Positions 27,451 to 37,617 are shown, counted from the first letter of the stretch. The stretch: DNA of 64,000 nt from CAIXZV01 sp963697365 (GCA_963697365.1 CAVONT010000014.1:94106-158105), one strand, 5' to 3'. The notes: generated by a model from the sequence alone, not told the origin. Made by a program: numbers and translations.

Positions 27451-28956
27451 ATGACCCCTGATGACACCACCCCGCTCCGCGTCCCGATCACGGGAGGCGG
27501 CCCCGACGCCACGCCGGCGGTGGTACGGTCGGACCCCATGGTCAGCATGCCGCCCCCCGCTCCGGCAGCGCCGCCGCCTCCTGCCCCGGACCTCGCGTCG
27601 GCCGCGAAGCCGGCGCCCCAGGGCACGCAGCCGGCGGCGACCAGGCGTGGCCGGCATCCGATCGTCGCCTTCCTGCGCTCCCCCATCGAGAGCGCCTCGT
27701 GGTGGGCGCTGCTCACGGTCCTGCTCGGCTTCCTCGTCGCGATCACCTCGTTCGCCGTCGTCTCCACGCTCTTCTCCACGGGTGGCTCGCTGCTCTTCGT
27801 ACTGATCGGCATCCCGGTGATCGCGGTCGGCCTCGAGGCGGCCCGTGCCTTCGCCCGCGCGGAGCGCTGGCGCATGACGCTCGTGGACCGGCGACCGCTG
27901 CTCGCCCACCCGTACCGGCCGGTTGACTGGTCGCCACGCGCGCCGTACGGGGCCTGGCTGCGGCAATGGGCCGAGGGGACGTTCCTCGATCCGTCGCGCT
28001 GGCTCGATGTCGCCTACGCCGTCATCGCGCTTCCCCTGGCCCTGGTCGAACTGGTCGTCGCGGTGACCCTCTGGACGATGGCCCTCGGGTTCATCCTCGC
28101 GCCGCTGGTCTTCGGCCTCTTCGCCTGGGCAGGCTTCGAGCCGGTCGTCTACCCGGGCTCGTTGCGGCTGGACGCGCCCGCGGCCGTGGGCCTGAGCCTC
28201 CTCATCGGCCTCGTCCTGCTGCCGATCGCGGCGTCCGTCACCCGTGGTCTCGCCATCCTGCACCGCGCCGTGGTCCAGGGCCTGCTGTGCGTCGACCCCT
28301 CCGACGCCCTTCGCCGCGATGTCGCACGACTGCGGGACAGCCGTGCCGCCACCATCGAACTGGAGGCCACCGAGCTGCGCCGCATCGAGCGGGACATCCA
28401 CGACGGCGCCCAGCAGCGGCTGGTCAAGCTCGCGATCGACCTGTCGCTCGCGGAGGAGAGGCTGGCCACCAACCCCGATGGCGCCCGCGCGCTGATCGTC
28501 GAGTCACGGGACCAGGCCCGCCTCGCGCTCGCCGAGCTGCGGGAGGTCCTGCGAGGTGCGGCGCCCGCCATCCTCGCGGATCGCGGGCTCACGGCGGCCC
28601 TCGCGGCGGTGGCCGGACGATCCCCGGTGCCCGCGTTCGTGGACAGCAGCCTCGCCGCCAACGAGCGCCTCCCCAACGCCGTTGAGCGGACGGCCTACTA
28701 CGTGGTCACCGAGGCGCTCGCGAACGTCGCCAAGCACGCTGGCGCCGCGCGCTGCGACGTGCTGGTGCGGCTTGTGCCGGGCTACCTGATGGTCGAGGTG
28801 CGCGACGACGGGCGCGGCAACGCGGCCCTGGTCGACGGTGGCGGCCTCGCCGGCCTCCGGGATCGCGTTGGAGCGCTCGACGGTCGCCTGGACATCGTCA
28901 GCCCGGCGGGTGGTCCCACCCTCGTGCGGGCCTGGATCCCCGTGCCGGCGGCCTGA
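27451..28956 (+). CDS. Membrane sensor histidine kinase (HisKA_3 type)
   Basis: A 501-residue protein with a Pro/Ala-rich cytoplasmic N-terminus (about residues 1-75), then a putative-sensor membrane domain with four or more hydrophobic segments (LLTVLLGFLVAITSFAVV, LLFVLIGIPVIAVGLEA, VIALPLALVELVVAVTLW, AAVGLSLLIGLVLLPIAA). The dimerisation/phosphoacceptor motif is RRIERDIHDGAQQRL (His about 317), and the ATPase N-box is VVTEALANVAKHAGA with G-box DDGRGN. It autophosphorylates and donates to the divergent response regulator. The stimulus is unknown. The frame is intact. Confidence 0.88.
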   Translation: MTPDDTTPLRVPITGGGPDATPAVVRSDPMVSMPPPAPAAPPPPAPDLASAAKPAPQGTQPAATRRGRHPIVAFLRSPIESASWWALLTVLLGFLVAITSFAVVSTLFSTGGSLLFVLIGIPVIAVGLEAARAFARAERWRMTLVDRRPLLAHPYRPVDWSPRAPYGAWLRQWAEGTFLDPSRWLDVAYAVIALPLALVELVVAVTLWTMALGFILAPLVFGLFAWAGFEPVVYPGSLRLDAPAAVGLSLLIGLVLLPIAASVTRGLAILHRAVVQGLLCVDPSDALRRDVARLRDSRAATIELEATELRRIERDIHDGAQQRLVKLAIDLSLAEERLATNPDGARALIVESRDQARLALAELREVLRGAAPAILADRGLTAALAAVAGRSPVPAFVDSSLAANERLPNAVERTAYYVVTEALANVAKHAGAARCDVLVRLVPGYLMVEVRDDGRGNAALVDGGGLAGLRDRVGALDGRLDIVSPAGGPTLVRAWIPVPAA

Positions 28957-28983
28957 CCGGACGCCCGGCCGCCTGCTACACTG

Positions 28984-28997
28984 CGAACATCTGTTCG
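28984..28997. promoter_or_regulatory. LexA-like (SOS) box before a small gene
   Basis: CGAACATCTGTTCG is a palindrome with GAAC-N4-GTTC, the pattern of Gram-positive/actinobacterial SOS boxes (consensus CGAACRNRYGTTCG, one mismatch in the centre). A weak -10-like TACACT (28977-28982) lies immediately upstream and the ATG at 29016 follows 18 bp after the box. LexA control is inferred only. Confidence 0.4.
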
Positions 28998-29015
28998 ATA
29001 TGGAGGCGCGGCGGC

Positions 29016-29216
29016 ATGGCGGACTGGCTGGTGGCGGTCTCGATGGATCCGAGGCGGTTCCCGGTGGTCGATCACCGGCATCCAAACGGCACCCTGCGGG
29101 CTGTCCGTGAGCGCACCCCGCAGGTCGCCCAGGACGCCCAGGGCAGGCGCCTGGAGACCTGGATGTACGTGTGCGCGTGCGGCGAGGTCTATCCCTGGGA
29201 GCGCCGCGGCGCCTGA
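29016..29216 (+). CDS. Small hypothetical protein, possible SOS-regulated gene
   Basis: A 66-residue protein starting at ATG 29016 with GGAGG 9 bp upstream. It begins MADWLVAVSMDPRRFPVVDH and ends YVCACGEVYPWERRGA, with a CxC pair that might bind metal together with a neighbouring residue. No family recognised. A LexA-like box sits in its promoter region. A minus-strand frame from the GH18 gene is open across this locus, but the good ribosome binding site and promoter favour this plus-strand gene. Confidence 0.5.
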   Translation: MADWLVAVSMDPRRFPVVDHRHPNGTLRAVRERTPQVAQDAQGRRLETWMYVCACGEVYPWERRGA

Positions 29217-29245
29217 CGGGCCACCCGGCGCAGCCCGGCGTGGCG

Positions 29246-30482
29246 TCACTCCGCCTGTGTGCTCGCCCTGATACCGCTCCATCAGGTCCGTGTAGGCCGG
29301 CAGTCCCCGCTCGTAGCCGATCGCCCAGAACCCGGCGCCCGCCAGGCCGCGCTCGTCGACCAGTGCCAGCTTGGCCTCCAGCGTCGTCGGCGAGTCCACG
29401 TAGACCGCCTTCCACGTCCGATCGGCACCCGCGCCCGCGCTCGCGCTCGGTCCCGCTGATGGCGCTCCAATCGTCCCATCGGAGCCCACGAAGTACACCT
29501 CCACCTGCTCCACCTCGTCACGCTCGGGCACGGCCTCGGGATCCAGGAGCAGGTCGAGGTTGCGGCGCAGGATCCACGAGGCACCCCGGCCCGTGCTCGG
29601 CGCCCCGACGGCCGGTCCCGCCACCGGCCAGATCACCCCGTACAGCGGCAGGCCCAGCAGGGTGCGCTCGGGCGGGACCCCCAGCGCCTGGTACAGGTCG
29701 AGCGAGGAGCGCAGCGAGGGCGACCCGCCATCGCTCCGGTCGAGTGGCGAGCTGGCCCCCGGGTTCGACCGGCCTGTCCGGTAGTCGTAGCCCATGAGGA
29801 AGATCCGATCCGCGCCCGCCTGGGCGGCTGCCGCGGCCATGGCCGCTCCAAGGGCGCCCGCACCGGTCGCCGCCGACACCTGGTCCGCAGGGTCGGCGGC
29901 CAGCACTGCCGCCCGCACGTCCTCCACGAAGGCGCCGTAGGCCGGCACGAGCATGGGATCGAGCGCCTCGACGTCGACGTTGATCCCGTCGAGACCGAGC
30001 TCCGTCACCAGGCCCACGAGCGATGCCGTGACGGCCGCCTGCAGCGTCTCGCTCCCGAGGAGCTTGCGGTTCCGGCTCTCCCCGAAGCTCGAGTACACGA
30101 GCTCCACGCGGACACCCCGCTCCTGCGCCTCACGGATCACCTGGCGCCCGGTCGCGCCGGTGATCGCCTGGTAGCCCTTCGCGTCGCGCAGCGCGCCCTT
30201 GCCCGTGTGCGTGACGCTGAACAGGCCGATCGTCGTGAGCGGTGTCGCAGCGAGATGCGCAGCGATCGTGTCGTCCATCTCCCAGTAGGGCACGAACCCG
30301 TAGAGCTCGTGGCTGGAGGCCGGCGGCGGCCCGGAGGGCGGGGCGGCCGTCATGCCAGCGCTCGGGCTGCCTGACGCCAGGCCTGCCGGCGTCGGCGACG
30401 TCGAGGGGGCCGGGTCGCATGCCGTGACCAGCAGGACAACGGCCAGCGCTGCCACCAGGCCGAGAGGACGGGAACGAGTCAC
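29246..30482 (-). CDS. GH18-family lipoprotein (chitinase/spore-glucosidase-like)
   Basis: Start chosen at GTG 30480-30482, which gives a compact lipoprotein signal: RSRP, a hydrophobic run, and the lipobox LVTAC with lipidated Cys22. A Ser/Pro/Ala linker follows, then the GH18 barrel: YGFVPYWEMDD, LDGINVDVEALD (catalytic DxxDxDxE, Glu about 171), IFLMGYDYR and FWAIGYERG. Relatives cut chitin or peptidoglycan-like glycans at the cell surface. An earlier ATG at 30533 overlaps the ABC gene. The frame stays open past the natural end (RYQGEHTGG) to 28782, which I attribute to an indel near 29250. The end position is therefore approximate. Confidence 0.75.
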
Positions 30483-30513
30483 CCGGAGAGCCTGCGCCCG
30501 ATCGACCGACCGG

Positions 30514-32389
30514 TCAAACCCGTGCCAACCCATCGGGCGCTGCCTCGGCCGCCTCGAACTGCAGCCGGTAGAGCCGCGCGTACAGGCCACCCTGCGCGAG
30601 CAGCTCGTCGTGCGAGCCCATCTCCACCAGCCAGCCGTCGTCGAGCACCGCGATCCGTCCTGCGGCCCGGATCGTCGACAGCCGGTGCGCGACGATGACC
30701 GTGGTCCGGCCGACCTGGAGCCGGTCCAGCGCCTCCTGCACCAGCCGCTCGGACTCGTTGTCGAGCGAGCTCGTCGCCTCGTCGAGCAGCAGCACGGGCG
30801 GGTCCTTGAGGATCGCCCGCGCGATCGCGATCCGTTGGCGCTGTCCGCCCGAGAGACGGGACCCCCGGTCACCGACGAGGGTGTCGTAGCCCTCCGGGAG
30901 GGCCGTGATGAAGTCGTGCGCATTCGCGGAGCGGGCGGCCTCGAAGATCTCCTCCTCCGTCGCGTCCAGGCGCCCGTACCTGATGTTGTCGCGCACCGTC
31001 CCGCCAAACAGGGTCGCCTCCTGGGGCACGAGGCCGATCTGGCTGCGCAGGCTGGCCGTCGAGACCTCACGGATGTCATGGCCGTCGATCCTGATGCGGC
31101 CCGCCGAGACGTCCCAGAGCCGGGGCAGCAGGCCGACCAGCGTCGTCTTGCCCGACCCCGAGGGACCGACCAGCGCGATGACCTCGCCGGCTGCGATGTC
31201 CAGGCTGACATCCCGCAGGACGTCGCGATCGGAGCGGTAGCCGAAGGTGACGTGCTCCAGGGTGATGCGACCGTTCACCGGCCCAAGGTCCACCGCATCG
31301 GGCGCGTCGCGGATCGTCGGCTCCGTGTCGAGGATCTCGAACACGCGGGTCACGGCCCCGGTGCCCTCGCGGAACTGGCCGTACAGGCTGGCGATCGTCG
31401 CAAGGCTGCCGCCGATGGTGATGCCGTACAGCAGGAAGCCGGTCAGGGTACCGATGGCGAGCGAGCCGTCGATCACCTGGTGGCCGGTGTACCACAGCAG
31501 CACGATGATCGCGCCGAAGCCGAGGAACCCCATCACGCCGCCGAACCCCGCCCGCCACAGCGCAAGGCGCGACCCCTGCGCCACGACCCCCGAGAGGTCC
31601 GCGGCGTAGCGTTCCACCTCGAACCGCTCGCGCACGTAGCTCTTGACGACGCGGATGCCGCCGAGGGCCTCCTCCGCGGTCACGGTGCTGTGGGCGATCG
31701 CGTCCTGGACCTGCGTGCTCACCCGCTGCAGCGGCCGCCCGAAGACGATCGCGACGGCGATCAGCGCTGGTGCGAGCAGCAGCGCGACAAGGAGCAGCGT
31801 CGGGCTCAGCGTGAACAGGATGATGACCGAGCCCACCAGGCCGATGAGCGACGACAGGAGCTGCGTCGTCGTCTGGGTGAGCATCGTGCGCACGAGGGTC
31901 ACGTCGCTCGAGAGCCGCGAGACGAGCTCGCCCAGGCGGGTGGCGCTGTGGAAGTCGAGCGACAGCGTCACCAGCCGCTCGAACAGCTGCGCGCGCAGAC
32001 GCGCCACCACCCGCTCGCCGACCACGCCCAGCATCCACGTCTGGACGAAGCCGCCCAGCGATTGGGCGAGGAACAGGACGACGAGCCCGATGACCAGCCG
32101 GTCGAGTCCGGCCGCATCACCGCCCGACACGACCTCGGTCACGAGACCTGCGACGACCAGGGGCACGAGGAGCGCGAGCCCGGACCCGAACACCAGCCCA
32201 ACCAGTGCCAGCGTGAAGCGACCGGCCTCCGGGCGCAGGTAGCCGAACAGGCGCCCCCAGGGCACGCCCGTGACCGTGCGGACCCGGCCCCTGACGCCTT
32301 CCGCGCGTCACGGGGAGCGGGTCGTCGGGCGTGCCGTCCGTCCGCGTGTCGATCGTTGCGCCGCCTCTCTGGCGTCCGGTGTCGGCCAT
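30514..32389 (-). CDS. ABC exporter, fused permease and ATPase (MsbA/LmrA type)
   Basis: About 583 residues are intact from 32265. The conserved N-terminus extends upstream in another frame to ATG 32387-32389, with one indel near 32300. The permease domain has about six helices (for example LALVGLVFGSGLALLVPLVV). The ATPase has Walker A GPSGSGKTTLVGLL, signature LSGGQRQRIAIARA, Walker B PVLLLDEATSSLD and switch VAHRLSTI. It works as a homodimer or heterodimer exporting lipids, drugs or peptides. It is followed within 31 bp by the GH18 lipoprotein on the same strand. Confidence 0.88.
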
Positions 32390-32572
32390 ACGTGGGGCCT
32401 CCGCGTGGCCGGCGTGGTACCGGAGGTGCGCCGATCCTAGCGTGGCCCCCCGTATGGCGCCGCGACGGACGGGTGCAGGGGCTGAGCAGGGACAAGCAGG
32501 GGGCGGAGGTGCCGCAGGTCGGCTACCCTAGCCCCCCATCGCCCCTGTCCGAGCACCCCCAGGGAGACCCCG

Positions 32573-33653
32573 ATGTCCGAGCAGCGCGTCCTGATCATGG
32601 TCGGCACGCCCAAGGGGGCGTTCATCCTCGAGGGTGATGTCGCCCGCGATGTGTGGCAGATCCGGGGTCCCCTGTGCGAGGGCTGGCCCGTCCGGGACAT
32701 CTCCGCGGATGCCGATGGGACGCTCTACGCTGCCGCCGGAAGCCCGTGGTTCGGGCCGGCCGTGTTCCGCTCTGACGACCTGGGCACCACGTGGTCGCAC
32801 TCCAGCGAGGGCCTCACCTACGGGGATGACGGACCTGCGGTCACATCCGTGTGGAGCGTCCGCGCGGGCCTCGACGGGATCTACGCCGGCGTGGAGCCGG
32901 CAGGCCTGTTCCGGAGCACGGACCGCGGCCAGACCTGGACGCACGTCCGCGGACTCACCGAGCACCCCAGCCGCCCCGAGTGGGTGGCCGGCAACGGCGG
33001 CCTGATCCTGCACACCATCGTCCCCCACCCGTCCGACCCCGCCCGCATGTGGGTTGGCATCAGCTCCGTCGGGCGTGTTCGAGACCCGCGACGGCGGCGC
33101 GAGCTGGCATACCCGCAACGCGGGTGTGCGCGCGGAGTTCAACCCGGAGAACCGGTTCCCCGAGTACGGCCTGTGCGTCCACAAGCTGGTCATCGCGGCG
33201 GGCAGCGGCGAGCGCCTCTTCCAGCAGAACCACTGCGGCGTCTACCGCTCCGATGATGGCGGCGGCACGTGGCTGGACCTCACGCCCAACGGGCTGCCGG
33301 GCGACTTCGGGTTTGCGGCGGGCGCGCACCCGCGCAACCCGGACGCGTTCTGGACCATCCCCCTCACCGAGCCGGAGGACGGCCGGATGATGCACGGCGG
33401 CGCCGCGGCCGTCTGGCGGACCACCGACGCCGGCGAGACGTGGAGCCGCGAGGCGGCCGGCCTGCCGCAGGAGCACGCGTACGTCGGCGTCCTGCGCGAG
33501 GCGATGGCCGTGGACCGCCTTGATCCGGTGGGGGTCTACTTCGGCACCACCACGGGCCAGCTGTACGCCTCGGCGGACGAGGGGGTCACGTGGCGGAGGA
33601 TCTGGGACAACCTCCCGCCGATCTGGTCTGTCGAGGCGATCATCGTTGCCTGA
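32573..33653 (+). CDS. Asp-box (BNR) beta-propeller, exo-sialidase-like, one frameshift
   Basis: Starts at ATG 32573 after AGGGAGA. Six Asp-box repeats are visible: SDDLGTTW, STDRGQTW, TRDGGASW, SDDGGGTW, TTDAGETW and SADEGVTW. They imply a six-bladed propeller as in sialidases and VPS10-like proteins. There is no signal peptide, so it is probably cytoplasmic and not a secreted glycosidase. The sialidase arginine triad could not be assigned. A frame change near 33068 separates MWVGISSVG from GVFETRDGG. The stop overlaps the TTG start of the MoaD-like gene by 8 bp. Confidence 0.8.
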
Positions 33654-33933
33654 GGCCGGCCTGGAGGCGCTCGTCGTCGTCCACCTGCCCCGGTCGCTCG
33701 TCGTCCTGTTCCCCGGTTGCGAACGCGTCATGCGCGTCGACGGACGGACCGTCCTGGAGGTCGTGAAGGCGCTCGACGCCCGCGTGCCGGGCCTCGCGAA
33801 CCGCGTCCTCGATGCCGGCCCGGTGATCCGCACCCACATCAACGTGTTCGTCGCGGGCGAGCGGGCCACCGTCCACACGCCGGTGGCGCCGGGGTCCGAG
33901 GTCTACGTCGTTCCGGCGGTGTCGGGCGGCTGA
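33646..33933 (+). CDS. MoaD/ThiS-family ubiquitin-like sulfur carrier
   Basis: A 95-residue protein from TTG 33646 with the beta-grasp pattern and the ending VYVVPAVSGG, the exposed Gly-Gly that is adenylated and thiocarboxylated in MoaD, ThiS and relatives. LANRVLDAGPVIRTHINVFVAGE resembles the core of MoaD-type domains. It overlaps the propeller gene by 8 bp and so is likely translated with it. No MoaE, MoeB or ThiF is nearby, so a molybdopterin or thiamine role is not supported here. Confidence 0.75.
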   Translation: MPEAGLEALVVVHLPRSLVVLFPGCERVMRVDGRTVLEVVKALDARVPGLANRVLDAGPVIRTHINVFVAGERATVHTPVAPGSEVYVVPAVSGG

Positions 33934-34604
33934 CGCCCGGCCAGGAGATCGGCTGCCTCGTCGACCGAGGCCCGCTGGGCGTCCGTCTGCAGGTGGCGAC
34001 GGTCGTGCGCGCTCGCGTGGGCGAAGCCGTCGAGGCGGTCCCGGAGGTCACGGAGGCGCTCCAGCTGGCGCCGCTCCACCGGCAGCCACCCGGCGGGCGC
34101 GGCACGGCGGTCCATCAGCGCAGCGAGGTGGTCCACGCAGAACGGGGCGACGGCTGCGGCGGCAGCCCAGGCGGGGTCGGCGCAGAGCGCAACGAGACCC
34201 TCAGCCAGCACCTCGTCCGACGCCTGGACCCGCCCGCAGGCCGGACAGGACGGAGGGCGGGCCGCAGCTGCCGCCTTGCGCCCGCGGCCCCGGCCGGCAT
34301 CGTCATGGACGGCCTCGAGCTCGCGCAGGCGGACGGCCAGGGTCGCGCGCAGCAGGATCGACGCGCCGAGGCTCCCTGATCCGCGCCGATCGTGTCCGAG
34401 CAGCGCATCACAATGCCCGGCGCAGAAGCCGCGCGCCGCGTCGAGGCGCGTGCGGAAGCCCACATCGAGGACGCTCTCCGCGAGGACGGACTCGAGAAAG
34501 GCGCGCTCCATGCGGACGCGCTCCCGGCAGAGTGGACAACCGGGCTTCGCGAAGGCATCCGCGAGGTGGACGTCGGCACCGGTTCGAACGGGCAGGGTCT
34601 GCAT
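33903..34604 (-). CDS. DUF6062-type cysteine-rich protein
   Basis: A 233-residue protein from ATG 34602-34604. CPLCRERVRMERAFLESVL, then FRTRLDAARGFCAGHCDALL, then SCPACGRVQASDE and FCVDHLAAL give paired Cys/His ligands that suggest two zinc sites. The first block is typical of DUF6062 proteins, function unknown. The C-terminus is rich in charged helices. It overlaps the convergent MoaD-like gene by 31 bp. Confidence 0.65.
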   Translation of the reverse strand: MQTLPVRTGADVHLADAFAKPGCPLCRERVRMERAFLESVLAESVLDVGFRTRLDAARGFCAGHCDALLGHDRRGSGSLGASILLRATLAVRLRELEAVHDDAGRGRGRKAAAAARPPSCPACGRVQASDEVLAEGLVALCADPAWAAAAAVAPFCVDHLAALMDRRAAPAGWLPVERRQLERLRDLRDRLDGFAHASAHDRRHLQTDAQRASVDEAADLLAGRQPPDTAGTT

Positions 34605-34755
34605 CGCGCAATGGTGGGGCCTGTGCCCACGGCGCGCCAGACGATGGGTACTGGTGTGGTTCGGGACCTTCTGGTGATGCCCCGAGCGGCCCCCGACAAC
34701 CGACGATGGCGCTCCCGGACCACCGTCCACCCGTAGCGATGCATGGAGGCACACC

Positions 34756-37617
34756 TTGCACCGCGGCCTCATCGCCGTCCTGACCGCGCTCCTCGTCCTC
34801 CTGGCCATGCCTGCCGCGCCTGTGAGCGCAGCCGTCCAGGCGAAGGTCGTGGTCATCGTCGGCCCCGTCGGCAGCAGCACGTCGCACTACAAGGCCGACG
34901 CGAACGCCATCGTCACCGAGGCCCGCAGGTACACGTCCGACGTCGTCAAGGTCTACACGCCCAATGCCACGTGGTCCAAGGTGAAGGCGGCGGCCCAGGA
35001 TGCCAACATCCTCGTCTACCTCGGCCACGGCAATGGTTGGCCAAGCCCGTATCCGCCCTTCCAGACCAACACCAAGAACGGGTTCGGCCTCGATCCGTCC
35101 ACCGGGGCGGACTCGACCAAGACGGTCTACTACGGGGAGGAGTGGATCCGCACGTCGATCCGCCTCGCACCCAACGCCGCGGTCCTGCTGTACCACCTCT
35201 GCTACGCCTCGGGCAATACCGAGCCCGGCAAGCCGGTCGGCTCGTACGCCGACTCCCGCGAGCGCATCGACGGCTACGGGGCAGGGTTCATCGGGGCCGG
35301 CGCCCGCGCTGTCTTCGCCGAGGGCCACCCGGAGCACCCGACCACGAGTCACATCCGCCAGCTGTTCACCACCAACCGGACGATGGAGCAGGTCTTCCGA
35401 TCCGCGCCCACGTTCAACGACAACGTGGTGGGGCCGTTCGCGAGCCAGCGGACCCCGGGGCTGTCCTTCATCGCCGATCCTGACAGCGACGCCCCCTCGG
35501 GCTTCTACCGATCCCTGGTCGGTGACCTCGGGCTGACCGCGCGCGCCGTGACCCGCACGCCGCTCGAACGCACGGGCAGCAACCCGTCCGACTTCGTGAT
35601 CCCGGGTGCCGCCGAGGTCGGCGACGGTGGAGCAGGCCTCTTCGGCAGTGCGGCCAAGGCGGCCGATCCCGCCGTGAAGGCCGGTACCACGCTCGCCGGC
35701 GGCACGCGCCTCCGGGTCACTGCCGAGGCGGAACCCGCCGCCGACGGCACCAGAACCCTGGCCGTCGACGAGCTCGGCGGAGACGCCTCCGGGTTCGTGC
35801 GGGCGCCTTCGGTCGAGCCGCGCGACAGCCTCGCCCCGGTCATCTGGAGCGCTGACGCGTCGAACGGGATGCTGTCGCCCAACGGCGACGGCGTGTACGA
35901 CCAGCTGGTCGTGACCACGCGCTTCTCCGAGTCGATCGTCTCCACCCTCACCGTGAGGGACTCCGCCGACGCCAAGGTGAAGACGATATCCGTCACCGAC
36001 GACATCGCCCGCCACGCCTGGAACCTGCGGGACGGCGACGGCGACCCGATCGCCGACGGCACCTACACCTGGACGCTCAAAGGCAAGGACACCTGGGGCA
36101 ACGGCGCGGTCAGCCGGACCGGGACGTTTGTCGTCGACTCGACGGCGCCGGTGTCCAAGGTGTCCGCCGAGGCGACGGCCGGCGATGACGGCTGGCTTGT
36201 CTCGGCGGCGACGATGACCGTGACCGCCTCGGACAAGCTGTCCGGGGTGGCCTACGTCTCGTGGCGCATCGATGATGGCGCCGCGTCCCGCTACGGTGAC
36301 CCGGTCGTGTACGAGGGCAACGGCACCCACACATTCGAATACCGCGCCGTCGACAAGGCCGGCATCAAGGAGGCCTGGCGGTCGATCAAGCTCCGCATCG
36401 ACACCAAGCCGCCCGCTATCTCGCTGCCCATCGAGGGCGAGGCCGGAGACCTTCCCGACACCTGGCGCAGCAAGATCGTCATCAAGCCGGCCGTGAAGGA
36501 TGCGACATCCGGTGTGAAGTCGGCGAGCGTCCGGATCGACGGCGGCGACCCCGCCCCTCTGGACTCCGACGTCACCGTCAAGGGCGACGGCGACCACACG
36601 GTGACCGTGCGGGCCCGCGACGAGGCCGGCAACGTGCGGACCACGACGCTTGCCATCAGGATCGACACCACCGACCCGGTCATCGAACTGCCGCCCGACG
36701 ACGGCGCACGGAACGGGGATGCCGGCGAGGGCGAGGCGACGGTGCCCACCGTCACGCCCAACGGCGACAAGGTCGCCGAGTCGATCACGCTCCCCTTCTC
36801 CGTCTCCGAGGCCGGCCAGGTCACGGCCGTCATCAGCAACGCCGAGGGAACGACCGTGCGCAAGCTGACCGCGCCGGCGGCCGAGGGCGCGGGTTCTATC
36901 GCCTGGGACGGACGTACGGCGGCCGGCAAGGCAGTGCCCGACGGGCGCTACACGGTCACCATCACGCCGCGCGACGCCGTCGGCAATCTCGGCAGGCCCG
37001 TTGCGCTGCAGGCCGACGTGTACGCCGCCCTGTCGTCGCTCACCCGCAAACCGACCCAGTTCTTCCCCCAGGACGAGGACACCCTCGCCCGCAAGACAAC
37101 CGCGGCCTTCACGCTCCTGTCTCCGGCGACCGTCACCACGCGCGTGGTCGACAGGTCGGGCGCCGTCGTGCGCACGGGCCTCGTCGACGCCGCGCTCCCG
37201 GCAGGGGCCGCGACCTGGTCGTGGAACGGCAAGCAGGACGACGGGTCCTTCGCGCCGCGCGGCTCCTACCGCATCGAGGTCGCCGCCACGAACGGGACCC
37301 AGGGCGCGGCGCTCCGCACCGCAACCATCGGCGCCGACGCCTTCCGCATCGCAACGTCCGTCGCCGAGGCGACCCGCGGCAAGTCCCTGACCGTGACCGC
37401 CGTCTCTGCAGAGAGCCTCACTCGCGCCCCGAAGGTGGTCGTCCGGCAGCCGGGCCTCGCCCCCTGGACCGCCGTGATGACCAAGTCCGGCTCCAAGTGG
37501 ACCGTCACGCTCACGCTCAAGAAGGGCGGCACGGCGGGCACTCTCGGCCTCACCGTCAAGGGCATCGACATCAAGGGTGGCGCCAACAGCAGCAAGCTCA
37601 GCCTGCCACTCCGCTGA
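34756..37617 (+). CDS. Large secreted protein: caspase-fold-like N-terminus plus FlgD-like Ig repeats
   Basis: A 953-residue intact protein, start TTG 34756 with GGAGG 6 bp upstream. Signal peptide about residues 1-25. The N-terminal domain (about 30-250) has LVYLGHGNG (His91) and LLYHLCYASG (Cys149), each after a hydrophobic strand, which matches the His-Cys dyad spacing of clan CD peptidases (gingipain/caspase type). The rest holds Ig-like beta modules: FlgD-Ig-like units starting at MLSPNGDGVYDQL and VTPNGDKVAESI with GDGDPIADGTYTW and AAGKAVPDGRYTV hallmarks, a third near the C-terminus, and two GTHTFEYRAVDKAG-type repeats. No sortase or anchor motif is seen. A protease role is inference. 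Confidence 0.72.
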   Translation: MHRGLIAVLTALLVLLAMPAAPVSAAVQAKVVVIVGPVGSSTSHYKADANAIVTEARRYTSDVVKVYTPNATWSKVKAAAQDANILVYLGHGNGWPSPYPPFQTNTKNGFGLDPSTGADSTKTVYYGEEWIRTSIRLAPNAAVLLYHLCYASGNTEPGKPVGSYADSRERIDGYGAGFIGAGARAVFAEGHPEHPTTSHIRQLFTTNRTMEQVFRSAPTFNDNVVGPFASQRTPGLSFIADPDSDAPSGFYRSLVGDLGLTARAVTRTPLERTGSNPSDFVIPGAAEVGDGGAGLFGSAAKAADPAVKAGTTLAGGTRLRVTAEAEPAADGTRTLAVDELGGDASGFVRAPSVEPRDSLAPVIWSADASNGMLSPNGDGVYDQLVVTTRFSESIVSTLTVRDSADAKVKTISVTDDIARHAWNLRDGDGDPIADGTYTWTLKGKDTWGNGAVSRTGTFVVDSTAPVSKVSAEATAGDDGWLVSAATMTVTASDKLSGVAYVSWRIDDGAASRYGDPVVYEGNGTHTFEYRAVDKAGIKEAWRSIKLRIDTKPPAISLPIEGEAGDLPDTWRSKIVIKPAVKDATSGVKSASVRIDGGDPAPLDSDVTVKGDGDHTVTVRARDEAGNVRTTTLAIRIDTTDPVIELPPDDGARNGDAGEGEATVPTVTPNGDKVAESITLPFSVSEAGQVTAVISNAEGTTVRKLTAPAAEGAGSIAWDGRTAAGKAVPDGRYTVTITPRDAVGNLGRPVALQADVYAALSSLTRKPTQFFPQDEDTLARKTTAAFTLLSPATVTTRVVDRSGAVVRTGLVDAALPAGAATWSWNGKQDDGSFAPRGSYRIEVAATNGTQGAALRTATIGADAFRIATSVAEATRGKSLTVTAVSAESLTRAPKVVVRQPGLAPWTAVMTKSGSKWTVTLTLKKGGTAGTLGLTVKGIDIKGGANSSKLSLPLR

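Noticed and set aside
28782..29245. C-terminal extension of the GH18 lipoprotein frame
   Set aside because: The extension has no GH18 similarity and runs antisense to a small gene with its own promoter and ribosome binding site. An indel near 29250 explains the missing stop.
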